Virus record (IMG/VR): IMGVR_UViG_3300025815_000109
Location: 1 to 23,950 of that record
DNA length: 23,950 nt
Source of the DNA: a virus
Strand: one strand, 5' to 3'
This document shows positions 14,396 to 23,174 of this stretch, one piece after another. A program made the translations under genes and the position numbers. The notes under the pieces were generated by a model. It searched no databases. It was not told where the DNA came from and saw only the letters and a list, made by a program, of their open reading frames with translations. How positions within the stretch are numbered: the stretch's first letter is position 1; every line of letters starts with the position of its first letter.

Positions 14396-15508
14396 TCAGT
14401 ATAAAGCTATGCCACCACCACCGGCGACAAGATTAGGATCAATAGGACCAGCACCTGTTAAAATACGTGCTTGAGACTCTGCTTGTTCTAATGTAAGTCC
14501 TTGCTCATCCATTAAGTCTTTAACGATACTGTCAAATAGTTGTTGTTGCAGCCTTTCGTTTTCGTCAATAGCTTCTGATTGTTCCTGACCTTTTATTTTA
14601 CGACGCATACCAGACATAGCAAAGTCAATTAATTCTGTCTTGCCTTTGATACCCTGTTTAATGCCTAATGCCATTTGTTCTTGAAAAACTTCTACCTCAT
14701 CTTCTGTACCGCTGCCTGTTAAAAAATCATGAATGTCGCGGTTGCCCATCCAGTCTTGCCAGAAATGAGTATTAGAACCTGCGTTTATAAGATCTTCTGT
14801 AATTATCCTTGCTTGTCTGTCATACTCTTCGTCAGAATACATAGCGTCTGTTTTTTGTTTCTGATCAGCATCAACAGCTTTAACAACAGCAGACACAGCA
14901 GCCTTTCTTTCAAAAGTAGATTTAGGTTCCGTTGAGTTAAGTGTGTCGATGTGTTGCTGAAGCGACGGGACTTTTTCCAATAAATCAGGATTGTTATTAA
15001 CATAGTCTGCATAATATCCTGTTAATTCCATCGCACTTTTAGAAGCCGCTGCACTTTCTTGTTGCTCTCTTTTTAGATTAGCCTCTTTTAAAATATCGTC
15101 ACGCAACCTTGGAGGAATAACTATTTCTTCTTCTCCTACTTTTAAAGTAGTAGGCACTTCTGTTTGTTGATTTGCTAACATACCGTTAGAAACAAAATCA
15201 ATTATTTTTTTATCGTCTCTTACTTGTATTTTAGCTGCTCTTTCGGCTTGATTAAAAGTATACTGGTCTCTACTAGCTGTTAATCTAGCAGCTTCGTCGT
15301 ACTTACCAGCTTTGTTTAACTTATCAATAGCAAAGTTAAATCTTTGCGTAGGGTCCATAGCAGCAAGTTGTTGTTGCTCTGCTTGTTGCTGCTGTTGTTG
15401 CATACGAAGAGCAGGAGCCTGACCAATACCACGCGCAGCAGTAAACAAACCCTCTTGATAAGAAGGCTGTAACAGACCCTGTAAGAATGTTTGTGAAAAC
15501 TTAGCCAT
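14396..15508 (-). CDS. probable internal virion protein, gp15-like in position (370 aa)
   Basis: Starts at CAT 15506-15508 with AAGGGATTAATC upstream, 2 bp after the previous stop. The N terminus (MAKFSQTFLQGLLQPSYQEG) leads into a glutamine-rich run (RMQQQQQQAEQQQL, about 36-49) encoded by CAA/CAG repeats. The rest is charged and helical (KLNKAGKYDEAARL, EEYDRQARIITEDLI, ENERLQQQLFDSIVKDL). It ends in a glycine-rich VAGGGGIALY tail. It is far shorter than T7 gp15 (747 aa). Order between two other putative internal proteins suggests a core or ejection component. Sequence alone does not prove it. Confidence 0.55.
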   Translation of the reverse strand: MAKFSQTFLQGLLQPSYQEGLFTAARGIGQAPALRMQQQQQQAEQQQLAAMDPTQRFNFAIDKLNKAGKYDEAARLTASRDQYTFNQAERAAKIQVRDDKKIIDFVSNGMLANQQTEVPTTLKVGEEEIVIPPRLRDDILKEANLKREQQESAAASKSAMELTGYYADYVNNNPDLLEKVPSLQQHIDTLNSTEPKSTFERKAAVSAVVKAVDADQKQKTDAMYSDEEYDRQARIITEDLINAGSNTHFWQDWMGNRDIHDFLTGSGTEDEVEVFQEQMALGIKQGIKGKTELIDFAMSGMRRKIKGQEQSEAIDENERLQQQLFDSIVKDLMDEQGLTLEQAESQARILTGAGPIDPNLVAGGGGIALY

Positions 15509-15510
15509 GA

Positions 15511-16788
15511 TTAATCCCTTCCAAATATGTTACCGAACAATCCGCCAAGACCGCTACCAACACCTTCTATAATTTCACCTATATTACCAAAACCGCCCGG
15601 ATCAATAACAGTACCGGACTTAGTAACCTGCGGTGTAAACAAACCAGCAAGAATGTTAGATCCTATGCCGCCTAGTAAGTTAGCACGTGCTTGCTCTGCC
15701 AACAATCTAGACTCAATACCAGACAACGCAGTCTCACCAAAGAGTCCTGTACCGTACAACTGAGCTTGTTGCTGTAGCTCTGCCATGCGCTGTGCTGGTT
15801 GCGCTGCTGCTAACAGCTGTGCCTGCGGTAGATAGCTTGCACCAAGGAACTGCTGTCCTAGTCCTGCTTGTTGTGCCTGCTCTGCCTGAGCCTGCTGCAT
15901 AGCGCCTAGCATGGCTCTGTTACGGGCTTCTTCTTGCGCTGTAGCCATAGCCAGCATTTCAGGAGTAGCACCACCGTAGGCAGCAGAGCTAACACCAAGT
16001 CTACCTTGCCCTGCTAAACGCTCTTCAAGTGCTAGACGTTGACGTTCCTCTTCAGGACGTTGTGCTGCTCGCATACGCTCAAAGATAGCCTGCTCACGTG
16101 TTGCTGTAGGCATCTGTGCTTGACCGAAGAAGTCACCTGCACCGCCAAACAACTGTTGTTGCATAGCTTGCTCTTGAGGTGATAACGTCATACCTACTTC
16201 AAGACCGCCTGTAGTTGGTTGTTGCTGAGTAAGTCGTTCTTGATTCATTATTGAGCGTTTTAATTGTTGCATTGCGTCTTGTTCTGCGGCAAATCTTGCT
16301 CCGCCTTGAGGTATCATTGGACTTGCGTCATAAGACCTTATAGCGTTTTGAAGAAGGCTGTCATATTGCGATTTTAAGGCAGGATCTGTTTGCATCATTT
16401 GCGGCAAATCTTGAAGTAACTGATCGCCTCTTGACATAACGCCTGAACCCACGCCACCTAAAGGAGGTAACGCCATTGATGGAGGTGCTGTTGGGCTAGG
16501 AGCAAAACCACCGGGACTTGTTACTGGCATTGTTGGTTGACCACCCATACGTGTAGTAAACATAGCACCTGTAGGAGTAGTCACCGTAAACGGTTTAAAC
16601 TGTGACCCAGCAAGACCACGCTCTGCAAGCCCCATTGCTGCCGCTTCAGCCTCACGACCAACATCACTTAGCCTGTCATAAGCCTCACCTGTTAACAATG
16701 TACCTGCAATGGCAGGAATTGCTGGTGATAAAGCAGAACCTATGTCCTGTATATTCCCAAAAATATCACTAAAAAATCCATTACTCAT
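15511..16788 (-). CDS. probable internal virion protein, gp14-like in position (425 aa)
   Basis: ATG at 16786-16788 overlaps the preceding stop as ATGA. The N terminus (FFSDIFGNIQDIGSALSPAIPAIAGTLLTG) and the C terminus (GGFGNIGEIIEGVGSGLGGLFGNIFGRD) are glycine-rich and hydrophobic, as expected for a protein that inserts into membranes. In between is a Pro/Met-rich linker (about 78-115) and a long Gln/Ala-rich helical region (EEARNRAMLGAMQQAQAEQA, LLAAAQPAQRMAELQQQAQ). Position after the gp12-like tail gene matches T7 gp14 (196 aa) or P22-type ejection proteins. It is an inferred ejection protein. Confidence 0.6.
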   Translation of the reverse strand: MSNGFFSDIFGNIQDIGSALSPAIPAIAGTLLTGEAYDRLSDVGREAEAAAMGLAERGLAGSQFKPFTVTTPTGAMFTTRMGGQPTMPVTSPGGFAPSPTAPPSMALPPLGGVGSGVMSRGDQLLQDLPQMMQTDPALKSQYDSLLQNAIRSYDASPMIPQGGARFAAEQDAMQQLKRSIMNQERLTQQQPTTGGLEVGMTLSPQEQAMQQQLFGGAGDFFGQAQMPTATREQAIFERMRAAQRPEEERQRLALEERLAGQGRLGVSSAAYGGATPEMLAMATAQEEARNRAMLGAMQQAQAEQAQQAGLGQQFLGASYLPQAQLLAAAQPAQRMAELQQQAQLYGTGLFGETALSGIESRLLAEQARANLLGGIGSNILAGLFTPQVTKSGTVIDPGGFGNIGEIIEGVGSGLGGLFGNIFGRD

Positions 16789-18308
16789 AGCAGTTTACCT
16801 ATCAAAGCCATTACGTTAATCTCCTGAAGTGACAGTGGTGAGCCATCTATCTCTGACTCTAGACCTACCTGCACACTTGTTCCATATCCGGTGGTGTTGA
16901 GGCTACGCTGGTTTGTTAGCTGACCACCTGTAAATTCTACTGTTGTATACTCACTTTCACCGTAGAACCCAGTTATCTGCGTACCTACCGTAAACTCTGT
17001 TGTTGCGTATGTTGTATCAAAATCATAAGCCCACTTCATAAATACAACTGAGTTGTTTGCACCAACCAGTGTAGGCTTTAGCTTCTTTAATATTTTAATT
17101 CTAGCACTATCACCAAATGTCAAGCTTGGACTGTAGTATTTAAATCTGTAACCACTGCCGTTATCGCTGTAACCTGTATACGTACTGATACCGTTAGTTG
17201 TACCTACGTGTAGCGTACCGTCTTCTAATCGTGTGTACGATGTAAACTTAGTTGACGGCCAACGAGTCACACGGTATGATCCATTCTCTAACGTACCTCG
17301 TACATCGAAACAATACGTTACATCCTGACCTGTAAAGGTTAACAGGTAGAATCCTTCTTCTGGGCTGTATACCGATCTAAAGAACTGTGTCTCGTTCTGC
17401 AGTGCAGCAATAATATCTTTTGTAATGTTGCCGGACAAGCTGCTGATAGGCATTGACTTTTCTTGTATTGTTCTACCAAAGCTCTTAAGTCCCGTGTGTG
17501 ACAAGAACAACACGTCTGTACCAGTGTACTGCACAGTGTCCCTGTTGACGCAACCAATGCCTGCTACGGTATCTGACAAAGTCATAGAAGCAGGAGAAGT
17601 AGCACCGTCGTACACAATGATGCTGTGCTTACCAAAGATAATTAACAGACCGTTGTGTGCTGCTAAAGCTACAATCTCGTCGTAACCGTCAGGCCATACC
17701 TTGGACACGTCAATGTTTCCGCTAGAGCCTCCTGACCATGCTGCTCCGTCTAACAAATCAGACCAATAGATAGTGGACTTGTTAGTACTAAAGTCCGCAG
17801 TCCACAAACGGCCATACGCCGCTAACACCTCATGACCGTACATAGTACTAGCAACGCCAGTAGCATGAGGATGACTTGACAGTGCTTCTACAGACCCTAC
17901 GTGATTAGAGTAAACCAAAGGCTCATAACCACGTTGAAAGAAAAACAAATGGTCATTAAAGTTAACAATCTTCCAGTCGTTAGCGCTAATTGAGTAACCA
18001 CCGGGAGTCTCGTCTACTAGTGTAGTTGTGCCGCTGATAATCTTGTTGTTACCAACAGAGAATATCTTGGTGTTTCCTGCGTCGTCCCTATATTCTTTGA
18101 TGCTGTACAAAGAATCAGTACCAAGTACAGTCTTGTTTGTTGTTACAACAGTGTGGCCCTTACGTGCAGCAATACGACCACGTTTGTCAATCACGGCGTT
18201 GTCTGCAATCTCTGCAAACGACGGATCTTGAGCCAACGGCGAGTCTTCGGTGTTAACACCTTTGAATGCCGGAGCTACAAGATTAATACTCTTAAGTTCT
18301 TGAGCCAT
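16785..18308 (-). CDS. tail tube/stabilisation protein, gp12-like in position (507 aa)
   Basis: The start was set at CAT 18306-18308 (MAQELKSINLVAPAFKGVNT). A longer frame to 18437 would overlap the previous gene and begins with an artefactual hydrophobic stretch. The INLVAPAFKGVNTEDSPLAQ opening and ADNAVIDKRGRIAARKG segment are features I recognise from marine podovirus tail proteins annotated as tail tubular B or P22 gp10-like. The body is all-beta with repeated aromatic and Gly-rich turns, as in a beta-propeller (WSDLLDGAAWSGG, TYCFDVRGTLENG, GTTNGISTYTG). It would form the tail tube or plug below the adaptor ring. It follows the gp11-like gene by 1 bp. T7 gp12 is longer (794 aa), so a P22 gp10-type role (about 470 aa) is an alternative. 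Confidence 0.7.
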   Translation of the reverse strand: MAQELKSINLVAPAFKGVNTEDSPLAQDPSFAEIADNAVIDKRGRIAARKGHTVVTTNKTVLGTDSLYSIKEYRDDAGNTKIFSVGNNKIISGTTTLVDETPGGYSISANDWKIVNFNDHLFFFQRGYEPLVYSNHVGSVEALSSHPHATGVASTMYGHEVLAAYGRLWTADFSTNKSTIYWSDLLDGAAWSGGSSGNIDVSKVWPDGYDEIVALAAHNGLLIIFGKHSIIVYDGATSPASMTLSDTVAGIGCVNRDTVQYTGTDVLFLSHTGLKSFGRTIQEKSMPISSLSGNITKDIIAALQNETQFFRSVYSPEEGFYLLTFTGQDVTYCFDVRGTLENGSYRVTRWPSTKFTSYTRLEDGTLHVGTTNGISTYTGYSDNGSGYRFKYYSPSLTFGDSARIKILKKLKPTLVGANNSVVFMKWAYDFDTTYATTEFTVGTQITGFYGESEYTTVEFTGGQLTNQRSLNTTGYGTSVQVGLESEIDGSPLSLQEINVMALIGKLL

Positions 18309-18309
18309 A

Positions 18310-18957
18310 TCAGATAGTCCTAAATACCATCTCTTCAGGGTGCTTTGCTGCGTCAATAGCAATAGCGTCAGACAAGTACTGGTTAGCAATAGTAAAGTAC
18401 TCAGCAGTAGACGTACCGCCTGTCTCACCACGTTCACGTGCCAACAACGCTACAGCAAGGTGTATTACTGGCATAGCAGGAATAAGCAACTCATCAGTGT
18501 TAGCACTCAAATCTGCTTGTCGCTTAACAGTGTCTACACGAATACTGTACACACTGTCTGGTGTTGGGCCTACAAGGATCTGTGTGTCGCCATTAGAGTC
18601 CAACCCGTTGTACGTGTAGTACCGTGGTGTGCCTTCTGCTGCACTGCTAATGTACAATTGCTCGTTAAACCAGTCTTTAGTTTGATACTCCATAAAACAG
18701 TTTTCAGTATCGTTGAGCATTGACATAACTTTAATATTGTCACCACCACCTGTCAGCGAGTATGTATTGTCTGACGCAGTAGTAGATATTGTTATAGTCT
18801 CACGCAACGCAGACCAATCAGCTGCCTGACCTACCAGTGTCTTAGCATCATTAATAAAGTCACCTACCATTTTAACGTAGGTTGTACTGGTAACAGACGA
18901 TGTTTCCTCTTCACGAAGTCTGCGTAGTACACTGTTCATAAGGTTAAGATATGTCAT
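18310..18957 (-). CDS. head-tail adaptor / tail tubular protein A, gp11-like (215 aa)
   Basis: ATG 18955-18957 overlaps the preceding TGA (ATGA), with AGGA upstream. The N-terminal helix MTYLNLMNSVLRRLREEETS, then VKMVGDFINDAKTLVGQAADW and SALRET, is the usual opening of phage adaptor/tubular A proteins. T7 gp11 is 196 aa, so the length fits. The middle is beta-rich (NTYSLTGGGDNIKVMSM, YYTYNGLDSNGDTQI). The C terminus is helical (PVIHLAVALLARERGETGG). It should form the ring joining portal to tail tube. The order next to the gp12-like gene supports this. Confidence 0.75.
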   Translation of the reverse strand: MTYLNLMNSVLRRLREEETSSVTSTTYVKMVGDFINDAKTLVGQAADWSALRETITISTTASDNTYSLTGGGDNIKVMSMLNDTENCFMEYQTKDWFNEQLYISSAAEGTPRYYTYNGLDSNGDTQILVGPTPDSVYSIRVDTVKRQADLSANTDELLIPAMPVIHLAVALLARERGETGGTSTAEYFTIANQYLSDAIAIDAAKHPEEMVFRTI

Positions 18958-21900
18958 ACCAGCATTCCTGTTTGTCTGCCAATAAATTTATTAAGTTCGC
19001 TCAAAGCGTCTGTTTGTTTTTGTGGAGCAAGTGCTATAGGTGTTAAAGGTTGGAATGGGCTAAGACCTTTAAGGAACGGATCAAACTCTACAGGCTGTCG
19101 TGGCATTGCTGCTGCAATCTCTTGCGCTGTTGGTTGTGCCGATGCAAGACCTAACAAACCTACGCCTAATGCTTGACCAAGGCCTGTAATACCTTCACCA
19201 AGACCTGTTACTTGTTCTTCTAAACCAGATACTTGTTGTTGTACTACATCAAACTGCTCACCAAACTGAGACTGTAGACCACCTTCAACTTCTGCAAGTT
19301 GTTGTAGCACACCAGATTCTACGCCTGTGATTTGTGACAACAAATTAGCTTCAGTATCTGATAAACTTGTAGCAAATCCTTGCTCTGCTTCTTCAAGACG
19401 TTCTGTTAGTGACTGCTCAGTTTGCTGTGTTGTTTCTTCAATAAGCTCTCGTAATGCTGCATCTTGAGTTAACATGCCTTCACTAAGAGCGTTTAAGTTA
19501 ACACCAACACGTAGACTTAATTCATCAATACTGAGACCTAGCTCTTCATAACGCTGTCTACTTGCTTCATCTAGTTCCTCAATGCGACCACCAGCACGTA
19601 TAACATCCTCAGCAACACGCGCTACATCTGAAGTAAGCGTGCCTAGTTGACCGCCAAGAGCAGCACGTTCTTCAGCAGCAATGTCAAGTTGTTCGCCTGT
19701 CTGTTGCTCATAGGCGTCAATTCGATCAGTTAGACGTTCATTAATGCCTTCTATTTGAGCAGCAGTTTCACCTCTAACGCCTGTAATCTGCTCTGTAAGT
19801 TGATCACTAAGCCCTTGATTACGTGCAATAGCAGCAGCTTCAGAAGCAGACAACGTTGCTAAAAACTCTGATCTAAGTCCTGTAAGTTCTTCTAACTGTT
19901 GTGCAGTATTAGCATCAATACGTTCTTCAAGACCTGTTATCTGTTGTCCTAAACGAGATTCTACATCAGTTATATCTACACCTAATGTGTTTAACTGCTG
20001 TTGTAAACCTCCAGTTTGAGCAGATATTTCTCTAAGAAGTTCTGCATCACCGCCTGTTATTTCAGCTAACAATCGCGCTTCGGCTTCAGTAAGTTGCCTA
20101 GCTTGTCCTTGTGCTTGGGCTTCTAATGCGTCTTGCAGACTTGCTTCTACGTCACGTACTTCACCACGAACACCTGCAATAGATGTTTCTAGTTGTGTTT
20201 GTACTTGACCTAAATCAGTACCTAACTCGTTAAGTCTTGTATTTAGACCACCTTCAACTGTAGATAGTTGTTGCAAAACACCTGCTTCAACACCTGTTAT
20301 TTCTGATAACAACCGTGCTTCTGCTTCTGTTAACTCTCTTGTTTGTCCCTGCTGTGCTGCTTCAATAGCGTCTCTAAGACTGCTTTCTACTCCTGCAATT
20401 TCTTCTCGTACAACACCAAACTCTTCCTCAGCGTATTCTTGTAAAGCATCGGTAGCTTCTTCTGCACTTAAAAGACCTTGCTCAAGACGATCAAAATCAA
20501 CACCAAATTCTTCAGCTAAACTATCTACTGTTATATCAAGTTCATCAAAACGTTCTTGTGAAGCAGCATCTAAGTTTTCAACTAAACCGCCTACTTCAAT
20601 TAAATCTTGAGCTAACTCGTATCGTTCTTGTTGAGCCTCTGTTAAACCAGCCTGTAATTCTTCACGAACAACGCCCAACTCTTGCTCAGTATATTCACGT
20701 AATGCGTCAGTAGCTTGTGCTTGTGATATTTGACCATCACGTAGTTCTTGAATATCAACATTAGTACCAGCAAAAAGTTCTTCTACAGTTTGATTTGTAG
20801 CTTCAAATCTGTCGCGCATTTCTTCGCTAAGGTTTTCAATGTTACCATTAGCTGCAATCCAAGCTTCCATTAACTCTTGGCGTTCTTGTTGAGCCTCTGT
20901 TAAACCAGCTGCAAGCTCTTCTCGTACAGCGCCAAACTCTTGTTGAGTATACTCACGTAGCGCATTAGTAGCTTCTTCTTGACTAAGCTGTCCTGAACGT
21001 AACTCATCAATGTCAACACCAGTACCTTCAAACATCTCTTGCATTGTTTGATTTGATTGTGCAAGTAAGTCACGCATCTCTTGACTAAGCTCTGTAGTCT
21101 GACCACGTGCTTCAACAATAGCTTCCATAAGACGCTGACGATCTTGTTCTGCTTGAGTAAACCCTGCTTCTTGACTGGCTCTTATGTCTTCACGTTCTGT
21201 CGCAGCTTGTTGCAGTCCTTCTTCTAGACCACTAACGTTCTCTGCAAGATCGCTTACAACTTCATTAACACCACCAAGGTCTTCAATAATCTGTTGTTGA
21301 TTAGAATCTAACTCTTCTATTTGACCACCTTGACGAACAAACTCTTGCAGTGTTTCTTGTTGTTGTTCTGTTAAAGTACCTATTGCAGTTTGTATACCTG
21401 CTGTTTCTAAGTCTTGGTCTTCAAGAGATTCTAGTACAGGCTGTATGTATTCATCTAACAATTCACGTACAACGCTGTCTTCAAAACCTGTAGCTTCTTG
21501 TGTTGTATCAGCAAGTATGTCTTCTTCTGGCAATTCTTCATAACGACTTAACTCTTGCTCTAAAGACTCTCTAACTTCTGGATCTTCTTCTCTTTCGATT
21601 GCCTCGCGTAACTGATCTATAAAGCTAACATCAGACGGTTCAAAGTTTAAGTTTCCAGTAGCACTAGCTCCTATACCGCTTCTTGTTGAATTAAAAACAG
21701 AATCTACGGCGTTTACCGTTGCCTGAGTAGCATCATATAACCAGTCAGGAACTTCAGGCATAACGGAAGCTATTTGTGAAACTATAGTTTGTCCTTCTTG
21801 TATTATTGCTCCTGTCTCAGAAGATAATGCAAACCAAACGCTAGAATCTACTCCGGTTGACTCAATAATATTTCCGGCAGCGTCTCTAACAACTTGACCA

Positions 21901-23174
21901 AGAACATCTCCGTTAGCACTTACAAGTTGATCTGTTGTAGTGCTATTAACAGCATCTCCAATTTGACCAAATACTTCACTTTCTCTTAAAGAATTCATTG
22001 CTGTGTTGCTTAAGAAAGAAGTTGCAGCAGCCCGTAAAGCACCTTCAGGATCTATTTGTCCTGTTGTTAACAACTGTGTTGCTGCATTTACAATGGAAGA
22101 GGCAGCAGCATTTGCAGATAGTGCAGCAGCAGAACCAGCAACGGCATTGGGAGCTATTGCACTAGCAATTGCAGGAGTTGCTACTACACTAAGAGCAATT
22201 GCAAAACCTAATTTAGCAATGTCTCCTATGTTAACACTATCATCTATCTTATTAGTTTTAACGTAGGCAGATCCGTTCCATTTAAAACTATCTCCATCGC
22301 TATTATACATTGTACCTTCTACGCCATACTTAGCTAGAAGAGCTTGGTTGGCTTCAGAGTTAACCCAACGGTCATACGCAGATGATTGCTCCTGCATTTG
22401 CTGACCATACAACTCTGTGTAGTCAGACTGAGCATCATCACCGTATTGAGTAAGATCTTCGCCCTCAAGAATCATCAACTCATCTTCAGTTAGTCCTCCG
22501 GTGTATTCATCCCAGTTACCAACATCGTAATCACCAGCTTGAATTAACCCCTCTCGCTCAGTCATGTAAGCAAGATAGTTATCAAAGTCACCGAAGGCTT
22601 GCTGAAGCATTCTAGAGCCTTCGTCATTGAAGTACTCACGTAGCTCAGATTCTGTTACTTGTGTTGCGTCACCTCTTTTGTATAAAAAATCAGGATTTGC
22701 ATCACCTAACTCAACACCTTTAAAAAATGTAAAGGTAGTTACGCCTTCTGGTTCTGGTGCAGGTTCAGCATCTTTTGTATCTGGTAAAGGCTTAGGTGGA
22801 GCAAGCTCTATTTCAGGCTCTGGAGCAGGTGCAGGCGCTGGTGGTTCAGCGTTAGGGTCAAACGGTCCAGTTTCACCGGGCTGAGTCTTTGTAGGATCAC
22901 TGCTAGGCGTACCTACAGGTGCAGTTTGTTGTGGAGCAGGAGCAGGTGTTGGTACTGGAGCATTAGGATCGAATGGCCCAGACTTTCCCGGCATCTGCTT
23001 GGGTGGTGAACTAGGCGTACCTACAGGACCAGTCGGAGCGGGTGCTGGTTGTTTAGTAGGAGCAGGCTTAGTAAGCATACCTTCCCTGCCTTTTACAGGC
23101 ACATAGCCAACAGGAGTAAACTCAACAAGCTGCCCGTTTATCTCTAAAATGTCACCGTATCTTGGAGTTGCCAT
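18954..23174 (-). CDS. giant repetitive coiled-coil virion protein (1406 aa), function unknown
   Basis: The start CAT 23172-23174 follows GAGGGAAAAG and abuts the holin stop. Residues 30-145 are Pro/Ala-rich and contain a 36-residue duplication (PVGTPSS...GPFDPNA, at about 50 and 86). Residues 150-310 look globular. Residues 313-370 are hydrophobic and Ala-rich (GFAIALSVVATPAIASAIAP), possibly membrane-interacting. Residues 515-665 are acidic helices. Residues 671-928 are three tandem 86-residue units, and 929-1088 are two 80-residue units of another family. Diverged copies follow at about 1176-1261 and 1271-1324. The C-terminal 60 residues are non-repetitive and Pro-rich. The main region is a coiled coil rich in Glu, Gln, Leu and Thr. 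It may be a tail fibre, tape-like or ejection protein. Position before the adaptor gene marks it as a virion protein. Confidence 0.6.
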   Translation of the reverse strand: MATPRYGDILEINGQLVEFTPVGYVPVKGREGMLTKPAPTKQPAPAPTGPVGTPSSPPKQMPGKSGPFDPNAPVPTPAPAPQQTAPVGTPSSDPTKTQPGETGPFDPNAEPPAPAPAPEPEIELAPPKPLPDTKDAEPAPEPEGVTTFTFFKGVELGDANPDFLYKRGDATQVTESELREYFNDEGSRMLQQAFGDFDNYLAYMTEREGLIQAGDYDVGNWDEYTGGLTEDELMILEGEDLTQYGDDAQSDYTELYGQQMQEQSSAYDRWVNSEANQALLAKYGVEGTMYNSDGDSFKWNGSAYVKTNKIDDSVNIGDIAKLGFAIALSVVATPAIASAIAPNAVAGSAAALSANAAASSIVNAATQLLTTGQIDPEGALRAAATSFLSNTAMNSLRESEVFGQIGDAVNSTTTDQLVSANGDVLGQVVRDAAGNIIESTGVDSSVWFALSSETGAIIQEGQTIVSQIASVMPEVPDWLYDATQATVNAVDSVFNSTRSGIGASATGNLNFEPSDVSFIDQLREAIEREEDPEVRESLEQELSRYEELPEEDILADTTQEATGFEDSVVRELLDEYIQPVLESLEDQDLETAGIQTAIGTLTEQQQETLQEFVRQGGQIEELDSNQQQIIEDLGGVNEVVSDLAENVSGLEEGLQQAATEREDIRASQEAGFTQAEQDRQRLMEAIVEARGQTTELSQEMRDLLAQSNQTMQEMFEGTGVDIDELRSGQLSQEEATNALREYTQQEFGAVREELAAGLTEAQQERQELMEAWIAANGNIENLSEEMRDRFEATNQTVEELFAGTNVDIQELRDGQISQAQATDALREYTEQELGVVREELQAGLTEAQQERYELAQDLIEVGGLVENLDAASQERFDELDITVDSLAEEFGVDFDRLEQGLLSAEEATDALQEYAEEEFGVVREEIAGVESSLRDAIEAAQQGQTRELTEAEARLLSEITGVEAGVLQQLSTVEGGLNTRLNELGTDLGQVQTQLETSIAGVRGEVRDVEASLQDALEAQAQGQARQLTEAEARLLAEITGGDAELLREISAQTGGLQQQLNTLGVDITDVESRLGQQITGLEERIDANTAQQLEELTGLRSEFLATLSASEAAAIARNQGLSDQLTEQITGVRGETAAQIEGINERLTDRIDAYEQQTGEQLDIAAEERAALGGQLGTLTSDVARVAEDVIRAGGRIEELDEASRQRYEELGLSIDELSLRVGVNLNALSEGMLTQDAALRELIEETTQQTEQSLTERLEEAEQGFATSLSDTEANLLSQITGVESGVLQQLAEVEGGLQSQFGEQFDVVQQQVSGLEEQVTGLGEGITGLGQALGVGLLGLASAQPTAQEIAAAMPRQPVEFDPFLKGLSPFQPLTPIALAPQKQTDALSELNKFIGRQTGMLV
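19911..20390 (-). repeat. two 240-bp units (80 aa each) of a second repeat family
   Basis: Units lie at 20151-20390 and 19911-20150. Both carry VE(S/A)SLxDAxEA, then LTEAEARLL(S/A)EITG, then LN-LG-D. A diverged third copy (EANLLSQITGVESGVLQQL) is encoded near 19200-19360. The repeat unit differs from the 86-residue family that it directly follows. Confidence 0.8.
20391..21164 (-). repeat. three tandem 258-bp units (86 aa each)
   Basis: Units lie at 20907-21164, 20649-20906 and 20391-20648. Each begins with G(F/L)T(Q/E)A, contains V-D-(I/F)-x-x-L near the middle, and ends with EYxxxExGxVREE. A 29-bp stretch is identical at 20623-20651 and 20881-20909, exactly 258 bp apart, which shows recent duplication or gene conversion at DNA level. 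A diverged fourth copy is encoded around 19392-19649. Confidence 0.9.
22903..23027 (-). repeat. 108-bp duplication in the proline-rich head of the 1406-aa protein
   Basis: A 17-bp DNA stretch is identical at 22903-22919 and 23011-23027, 108 bp apart. It corresponds to the 36-residue protein duplication PVGTPSS followed by GPFDPNA and a Pro/Ala run. Simple proline-rich repeats of this kind usually form flexible linkers. Confidence 0.75.

Noticed and set aside
18309-18437. N-terminal extension of the gp12-like protein with a TM-like leucine run
   Set aside because: It overlaps the 3' end of the adaptor gene in another frame; the internal ATG at 18306-18308 gives the family-like start MAQELKSINLVAP.
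20391-21164. CRISPR-like array suggested by regularly spaced repeats
   Set aside because: The repeats are long, in frame and translated as coiled coil, and the intervals are themselves repeats, not unique spacers.
22003-22266. Plus-strand Ala-rich ORF of 87 aa
   Set aside because: It is the antisense shadow of the hydrophobic Ala-rich part of the 1406-aa protein and has no ribosome binding site.
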